Assembly: GCA_018812385.1 (NCBI GenBank)
Contig: JAHJDU010000090.1
Coordinates: 1-10,170, forward strand
Length of the DNA: 10,170 nt
Reading direction: 5' to 3'
Origin: Pseudomonadota bacterium
GTDB lineage: Bacteria > Desulfobacterota > Desulfobacteria > Desulfobacterales > Desulfobacteraceae
A program made the translations under genes and the position numbers. Below the pieces are notes generated by a model. The model was given only the letters and a program-made list of their open reading frames with translations. It was not told where the DNA came from and did no database searches. Shown here one piece after another: positions 6,078 through 10,170 of the stretch; positions within the stretch are counted from its first letter, which is position 1, and every line of letters starts with the position of its first letter.

Positions 6078-7759
6078 GTAAGCTGAGGAAAAGGGATCTC
6101 CCAGTTGTTTAAGGTACAGGCATCCACGCACCACCTCTGAATCGACCTGGACAAGCGTTTATACAAAGGCGCCAACTCGCCTTTAAAATCAGCAAGCACA
6201 ACAATATCAAGGGATGAAGCGCCTGCCTGCTGGAATTCCACACCAAGATTAAGCAGATTTTTTTTGTATCCTTCTTTTTCGATTTGCTCTTTGATATGTG
6301 CTTTTAAAATTTCCAATACACTTCCCGTGGAATCTTTCTGAAGATTATAACTGATGCCAAAAGGAATTTTAAGCCTGAAATTTACAGAGATATTCAAAGG
6401 AGCCTGCCCCAGAAAATCCGATGTCTGATAGGTCTTATGAGCACCGCCTCGCTGAACCAATTCAACCATCTCATGGGAAAGACTGGTGACAACACCTCTG
6501 GTGCCATCGGAAAGGATGACCCAGTCATTTCGTTTGCAGGGAAACCAGGGTTCGTGTTGATTAAAAGGCCTGGATGTTTTTCCAAGAAGCTCTTCAATGG
6601 GTAACCGCAGCTTAACTTCCAGATATGGATTTTCAAGCTCGCTGAATACATTTATATTTTTTACAAGCCAGGGCACACCATGATAAATCATCCGCTCCCC
6701 TTCCCTGACCGACCCGATATTCAGCATAAGCCGGCTCTGATGCCAGAACTGAGGCAGTGTATGTTTGGCTGCCCAGCCAATTCCCATGATGAAAATAATG
6801 GTTAAACTGAGCAATACCCAGTCTTCCACCATATAAAAAACAAAAATGATAACTAAAAAAACCATTATAAAGGCAAAGATCCTGGAAAGAAGACTCAGCA
6901 ACCTTGCATGAAAAGGTCTGTATTTTGAGTTATATCCAGGGATAAACCGGACCATAAGCCTTGAAAATAACCGCAAAAAAAAGAGTACACCAAGACAGGC
7001 TATAAAAGCGATAAAAAGAAACAGGCCCCGTGTGCGGAAAAAATTCTTTATAGAGTTCTGTGATGTTTCAATTATGGATTTTTCCTCGCTATCCATTTCA
7101 GCCAGACGCATGCCAGCCATTTCCGCTTTATTCAGAATTTGTTTTTCAATACTTTTCCATTCAGGTAAAAGCTTTTTCAGATCTTTTTTCAGATCTTTGT
7201 CCTTTGTCTGGGAAATCAGCTCGTCAATATTTTGGATTGCCTGACTGGCAACAGGTGAAAGATCTTGGTAAAAGGAGAGTTCATCTTTTAATTTTGTTTT
7301 GTATCTTGCCCTGACCGTAAGCCTTTTTATTTCCTGTATCCCGGGTTTAATCAATCCAACCAGTTCATCTTTCCAGTCAAATTCTTCAGCTTTTTTTTCA
7401 GCAAAAAGACCAGTATCAATACCCGTGGCAATCCGCTCAAAGTCAACTGCAGAATCGTTGAGCTGCTTGTCCAGTTTTTCCAATTCAGTTTTTAATAATT
7501 CCTTTTCAGCATCAGAACTGCTTTTTTCCAGGATTTGATTCTTTTCCTTGATTCTCTGGCTCAGGTTTTTTTTCAATTCAATAATGGAATAGAGCATTTT
7601 CAAAGAGGTTTCACTCTTGCTCTCAACCTGTACCGGCTTTTCTTCCGTTTGTTCTTGTTTTAAAGGAATGACTTCACTTTTGGTCTCACTGGCCAGGGCA
7701 GCGGTGAAACAAAAAAGAATAAATAAAAGAATAATAAAGGCATTAAGGCTACGCATCAT
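6065..7759 (-). CDS. MscS-family mechanosensitive-type channel with periplasmic coiled-coil domain
   Basis: A 564-residue inner-membrane protein. Residues 1-24 form a signal peptide ending ALASE. Residues 50-235 are highly charged helical sequence predicted to be a periplasmic coiled coil. Membrane segments lie at about 244-263, 290-311 and 314-330, the last (IIFIMGIGWAAKHTLPQFW) in the position of the pore helix. The cytoplasmic part has MscS-like beta-module sequence (SVREGERMIYHGVPWLVKNI, 350-369), a mixed alpha/beta region and the ending EIPFPQLTIH (554-563), which is the MscS C-terminal signature. Such channels release solutes under membrane tension, but gating here is inferred only. It is odd in having a second beta-module-like stretch at 408-450. 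GGGAG upstream supports a start at the MM pair. Neighbours are an amidohydrolase (51 bp upstream) and a hypothetical gene (49 bp downstream), suggesting one operon. Confidence 0.85.
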   Translation of the reverse strand: MMRSLNAFIILLFILFCFTAALASETKSEVIPLKQEQTEEKPVQVESKSETSLKMLYSIIELKKNLSQRIKEKNQILEKSSSDAEKELLKTELEKLDKQLNDSAVDFERIATGIDTGLFAEKKAEEFDWKDELVGLIKPGIQEIKRLTVRARYKTKLKDELSFYQDLSPVASQAIQNIDELISQTKDKDLKKDLKKLLPEWKSIEKQILNKAEMAGMRLAEMDSEEKSIIETSQNSIKNFFRTRGLFLFIAFIACLGVLFFLRLFSRLMVRFIPGYNSKYRPFHARLLSLLSRIFAFIMVFLVIIFVFYMVEDWVLLSLTIIFIMGIGWAAKHTLPQFWHQSRLMLNIGSVREGERMIYHGVPWLVKNINVFSELENPYLEVKLRLPIEELLGKTSRPFNQHEPWFPCKRNDWVILSDGTRGVVTSLSHEMVELVQRGGAHKTYQTSDFLGQAPLNISVNFRLKIPFGISYNLQKDSTGSVLEILKAHIKEQIEKEGYKKNLLNLGVEFQQAGASSLDIVVLADFKGELAPLYKRLSRSIQRWCVDACTLNNWEIPFPQLTIHK

Positions 7760-7810
7760 GAAAAAACTCTCCCAATTAAAATATCTAACTTTCTTGTCTA
7801 AAATTGTTTA

Positions 7811-9352
7811 TTAAACTTCCAGTCCACAATTATTAATAACAAATCGGCCATCCATAAATAGAGCATCAACAATTTTTCCCAGGACGGTTGAATTTTCAAA
7901 AGGATTACCATGGACAATAGCAAAATCTGCAACTTTGCCGGTTTGGATGGAACCAAACTGGTTGTCAATACCCATGGATTTAGCGCTATTAATGGTTGCT
8001 GTCTGAACTGCTGCCATGCCATTAAATTTTTTATCAAAAGCCTCATCATTCATGAAAAGATTGAACATGGACAGCTCATGAGCAATCATGGCAGGAGTGC
8101 AGGCCTGAATTCCTCCATCATTTCCGCAGGCCATTATTGCACCCTGTTCCATAAGCATCTTTGTGTTTTTAATTCCAAAGCGCATCAATCGACTAAAGTG
8201 TGCCAGTAATTTTGACAGGTTAAAAACACCAAGCATTGTATACTTGCCTCTATTTGCCTTGTTAAATCCTGCTATTACAAAATCTTTGAGTTCCGGTACC
8301 CAAAACTCTTCTGCCAGATCGGCAAATATTTTGTCTCTAAACCTATAAAGCTTTTCCAAATTAGAATCATTAGAAAATGGATCACCTTTAAGCCGCCAGC
8401 TCATATCATACCCATTTGACAGAGTGGGTTCAATGATGCAATCTGAATTCAGACAGGCATCAATATCCTTCTGGGTTAGTTCACCGTCCCGGGCCATATG
8501 CGCCAGAGATGAAAATCCAACCATTATAGCTCTTTGAAAGGTATCAACAGAAACACAGTGGATAGTGCTCTGCACATTTCGCAGTCGCGCCTGATCTGTT
8601 ATGGCTTGCATCTGCTTTATCGGCATTGTGACTGGATTTGTATTGATCAGACTTTCTTCCAGGGATTCACCCACCTTGATAAGATCAGCCCCTCTTTCAT
8701 CTATGGCTCTGTTCACAGCATCCTGGACCTGCTGCTCACTTGCATCGGGCAAAAATGTGACCACACCCGAGTTGGAATCTTCATACTCGATAGTTCCCAT
8801 TCCCAGCTTCCTGAACAGGATTTTTTTCATTCCCTTAAGCTCAGGACTGAGGTAACCGCCAATGGCACCAACGAGAACAGCCTGCATAATACGCGGACCT
8901 GGTATTTTTTGATTCTGGATCTGCTCGATCAGTTTCCGATTGGGTCTTAAATCATCAGAATAAGCATCCCGGATATTGGTGATGCCTCTGGCAAGGCAAT
9001 CCTCCATATTTTTTCTAACCTGCTGGTCATGATATTTTTTCCGGGCTTTGATCGTTTTAAAATCTGAAAAAAGGGTTGGGTTGATCATTTGGATGTGGCA
9101 ATGAACGTTAAAAAGGCCGGGTAGAACAGTTTTTCCCTTTAAATCAAAGGAAAAATCAGGTTTCCTTTTTTCAGTTTCATTTTCCAGGCCTGGCATGGAT
9201 ACAATTTTCCCATTTTTGATCAAAACACTTACATCTGGATCAAAGAAACAGCCGTTCGTCACATCCACAAATCTACCGTTTGTGAGTTCTACAACTGCAT
9301 CAAGCCCTGGCTTGTAATCTTTGACAAAGTTGATCCCAGATCTATTTTCCAC
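7811..9352 (-). CDS. Metal-dependent amidohydrolase (imidazolonepropionase/prolidase-like)
   Basis: A cytoplasmic hydrolase of the amidohydrolase superfamily, cleaving an amide, cyclic amide or similar bond; the substrate cannot be read from sequence. From the GTG at 9352 it has 513 residues. The N-terminal beta-sandwich strand (LTNGRFVDV... SVLIKNGKIV) leads into VLPGLFNVHCHI, whose HxH (84, 86) begins the metal site. Next come LIKVG with the candidate carboxylated Lys226, STIHCVS with His265, LAHMA with His285 and CGNDGG with Asp412; the end GSIQTGKVADFAIVHGNPFEN is typical. GTG is preferred because AAGGA (9360-9364) lies 7 nt upstream and the protein then starts near the usual family N-terminus. 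A TTG at 9409 would add 19 residues and overlap the upstream lipoprotein gene by 20 bp, but its AAGG touches the start codon. Probably co-transcribed with the lipoprotein gene. Confidence 0.9.
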   Translation of the reverse strand: MENRSGINFVKDYKPGLDAVVELTNGRFVDVTNGCFFDPDVSVLIKNGKIVSMPGLENETEKRKPDFSFDLKGKTVLPGLFNVHCHIQMINPTLFSDFKTIKARKKYHDQQVRKNMEDCLARGITNIRDAYSDDLRPNRKLIEQIQNQKIPGPRIMQAVLVGAIGGYLSPELKGMKKILFRKLGMGTIEYEDSNSGVVTFLPDASEQQVQDAVNRAIDERGADLIKVGESLEESLINTNPVTMPIKQMQAITDQARLRNVQSTIHCVSVDTFQRAIMVGFSSLAHMARDGELTQKDIDACLNSDCIIEPTLSNGYDMSWRLKGDPFSNDSNLEKLYRFRDKIFADLAEEFWVPELKDFVIAGFNKANRGKYTMLGVFNLSKLLAHFSRLMRFGIKNTKMLMEQGAIMACGNDGGIQACTPAMIAHELSMFNLFMNDEAFDKKFNGMAAVQTATINSAKSMGIDNQFGSIQTGKVADFAIVHGNPFENSTVLGKIVDALFMDGRFVINNCGLEV

Positions 9353-9359
9353 TTCAGAT

Positions 9360-9364
9360 TCCTT
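9360..9364 (-). promoter_or_regulatory. Ribosome binding site selecting the GTG start of the amidohydrolase
   Basis: Minus-strand AAGGA is followed after 7 nt by GTG (9350-9352). The upstream TTG at 9409 has its only purine-rich stretch directly abutting the start codon, an unsuitable spacing. Confidence 0.5.
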
Positions 9365-9389
9365 TGGCAGAATAAACGCTTTCTTTATT

Positions 9390-9842
9390 TCAGTTGCTTG
9401 TGTTACCAACCTTTTTTACTATTTCGACAACCTGACCGGCCTTATTTTTAACAGCTTCTGTTATTTGACCTGTCTTTTCTTTTACTATTTCAACAGCATC
9501 TCCGGCCTTATCTTTCACGACTTCGACAACATCCCCAGTTTTCTCTTTCACTGTTGCGATCACATCTCCAGTCTTATCTTTCACGACTTCGACAGCCTGA
9601 CCCGTTTTTTCCTTAACGGTTTCCACGGCCTGGCCTGTTTTTTCCTTAACTGTTTCCACGGTCTGGCCTGTTGTCTCTTTTACAGTTTCAACAGCCTGAC
9701 CCGTTGTCTCTTTAACTTTTTCAACCGTTTGGCCAGACTTTTCTTTTATGGTAGCGGAAGGTTTTTCAGTTTTATCGTCCTGCCCGCACCCGATAAAAAA
9801 CATAAGACAGATTATCGTCAGTAAAATTACAGCATGTTTCAT
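9390..9842 (-). CDS. Lipoprotein with ten 11-residue LEA-like repeats
   Basis: A 150-residue secreted lipoprotein. Residues 1-18 are a lipoprotein signal (hydrophobic LLTIICLMFFIG) with the lipidated residue at Cys19; Gly at +2, not Asp, points to the outer membrane. Residues 34-143 are exactly ten 11-residue units with consensus E-K-T-G-Q-A-V-E-x-V-K: Gly is fixed at position 4, Val (or Ile/Thr) at 7, Val at 10 and Lys at 11. An 11-residue period equals three helical turns, so the domain should be a long amphipathic or hendecad coiled helix like group 3 LEA proteins, which are linked to desiccation and osmotic protection. That function is by analogy. The tail is KVGNTSN. The ATG at 9842 has AGGAG about 9 nt upstream. 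First gene of a probable operon with the amidohydrolase and MscS-like channel. Confidence 0.9.
   Translation of the reverse strand: MKHAVILLTIICLMFFIGCGQDDKTEKPSATIKEKSGQTVEKVKETTGQAVETVKETTGQTVETVKEKTGQAVETVKEKTGQAVEVVKDKTGDVIATVKEKTGDVVEVVKDKAGDAVEIVKEKTGQITEAVKNKAGQVVEIVKKVGNTSN
9414..9743 (-). repeat. Ten tandem 33-bp coding repeats
   Basis: The DNA encoding residues 34-143 of the lipoprotein consists of ten diverged 33-bp units. The central units are most alike at nucleotide level (for example the GTTTCCACGGCCTGGCC and GTTTCCACGGTCTGGCC stretches, plus strand, near 9618-9669), pointing to expansion by unequal crossing-over or slippage in units that keep the reading frame. Confidence 0.9.
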
Positions 9843-9898
9843 GGTTTTTTCTCCTCTATATCACATCATTTTTTTAAACTCTGTGGTCTAATAGTACA

Positions 9899-9927
9899 CT
9901 AATAGAGCATAATTATTGCAAATGCAA
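9899..9927 (-). promoter_or_regulatory. Candidate promoter and palindrome upstream of the lipoprotein operon
   Basis: On the minus strand TTGCAT (9922-9927) and TATTAG (9899-9904) are 17 bp apart; an overlapping alternative is TTGCAA (9916-9921) with TGTACT (9893-9898), also 17 bp. The -35 region is itself a palindrome, TTGCA-AA-TGCAA (9916-9927), which could be an operator. The 7-mer CTATTAG is directly repeated with an 11-bp period in the -10 region. All matches are partial. Confidence 0.3.
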
Positions 9928-9953
9928 CTTTCTTAATTAATCTGATAATGAAA

Positions 9954-10170
9954 TCATCTTGAACACTTTTTTCCTCTTCGTAGAATGGCTCGTAACTCTT
10001 CTAAGCCTCTGATGCCAAGCAGATCATCGATTCTTTCCTGAAAATTTTTCTGTGTAATAGGCTTGGCCCCAACCCCAAGTTGTCTGTTCTCTTCGTCGAT
10101 TTTCTCTATGAGCCTCTTTTTTTCTTTGATGCGGTAAAGAATTGTATGAAGATTTTCATTTGGTGACGAA
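9954..10170 (-). CDS. 3' end of a RelA/SpoT-like synthetase-domain gene, probably truncated
   Basis: An open frame enters from beyond the window edge and runs 71 codons to the TGA at 9954-9956. The residues NLHTILYRIKEKKRLIEKI and ITQKNFQERIDDLLGIRGL resemble the RelA/SpoT nucleotidyltransferase core (Rv/iK..ekLieKi, then itDLiGiR.L), which makes (p)ppGpp from GTP or GDP and ATP. In intact family members roughly another hundred residues follow DLLGIR. Here the frame diverges to EELRAILRRGKKCSR and stops, and neither other frame downstream continues the domain. It may therefore be a decayed or truncated copy, or a different short family sharing this motif. The N-terminus is not visible. No terminator is seen after the stop, only about 110 bp before the lipoprotein gene. 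Confidence 0.55.
   Translation of the reverse strand, partial: SSPNENLHTILYRIKEKKRLIEKIDEENRQLGVGAKPITQKNFQERIDDLLGIRGLEELRAILRRGKKCSR

Noticed and set aside
7811..9409. Amidohydrolase starting at TTG 9409 and overlapping the lipoprotein gene
   Set aside because: Its purine-rich stretch abuts the start codon, while GTG 9352 has AAGGA at a 7-nt spacing and gives a family-like N-terminus. The longer form is not excluded.
9414..9743. CRISPR-like array of 33-bp units
   Set aside because: The units are contiguous with no unique spacers and are translated in frame as an 11-residue protein repeat.
9321..9824. A 167-residue plus-strand frame rich in Phe/Asn/Cys repeats
   Set aside because: It is the antisense of the 33-bp repeats coding the lipoprotein; the repetition keeps the opposite frame free of stops. 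The minus frame has a signal peptide, lipobox and ribosome site, and the plus frame has none.
1..10170. tRNA, rRNA, insertion sequences, attachment sites or replication origin
   Set aside because: No cloverleaf, rRNA stretch, transposase frame, terminal inverted repeat pair or iteron cluster was found on either strand by reading.

Overview
The window looks like a chromosomal stretch of an AT-rich, anaerobic Deltaproteobacterium, most likely of the Desulfobacter/Desulfobacula type. This is inferred from three things: the Gram-negative LPS-export genes lptF/lptG, a HesB/IscA-like selenoprotein of a kind known from that group, and the overall codon and base character. No rRNA, tRNA, phage, transposase or CRISPR signature is visible.

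Layout. (1) Positions 1-2070, minus strand: lptF followed by lptG (cut by the window edge), the two permeases of the lipopolysaccharide transporter. (2) 2164-2799, plus strand: thiN, thiamine pyrophosphokinase, divergent from lptF. (3) 2988-3308, minus strand: a 106-residue HesB/IscA-like protein that can only be read if an in-frame UGA at 3210-3212 is translated as selenocysteine. A SECIS-like hairpin lies 20 nt after the UGA, a near-consensus sigma-70 promoter lies upstream, and a strong bidirectional terminator lies just downstream. Ordinary gene calling would miss the N-terminal third. (4) 3612-5466, plus strand: galE (UDP-glucose 4-epimerase) and a RimK-like ATP-grasp ligase with a TTG start. 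(5) 5470-9842, minus strand, convergent with the ligase: a probable four-gene operon read in the order lipoprotein with ten 11-residue LEA-like repeats, metal-dependent amidohydrolase, MscS-type channel with a large periplasmic coiled-coil domain, and an unrecognised 181-residue cytoplasmic protein. (6) 9954-10170, minus strand: the 3' end of a gene resembling a RelA/SpoT nucleotide synthetase domain, apparently stopping early.

How the genes may work together. lptFG, galE and the ATP-grasp ligase fit envelope or sugar-nucleotide metabolism, though only lptFG are certain in role. The minus-strand operon combines an outer-membrane-type LEA-like lipoprotein with a mechanosensitive-type channel, which suggests an envelope or osmotic stress module; this is inference from gene content and order. 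The best-supported unusual item is the selenoprotein. Next are the hendecad-repeat lipoprotein operon, an apparent duplication of the beta-module in the MscS-like protein, and an 18-bp tandem repeat that triplicates the in-frame stop codon of that gene.
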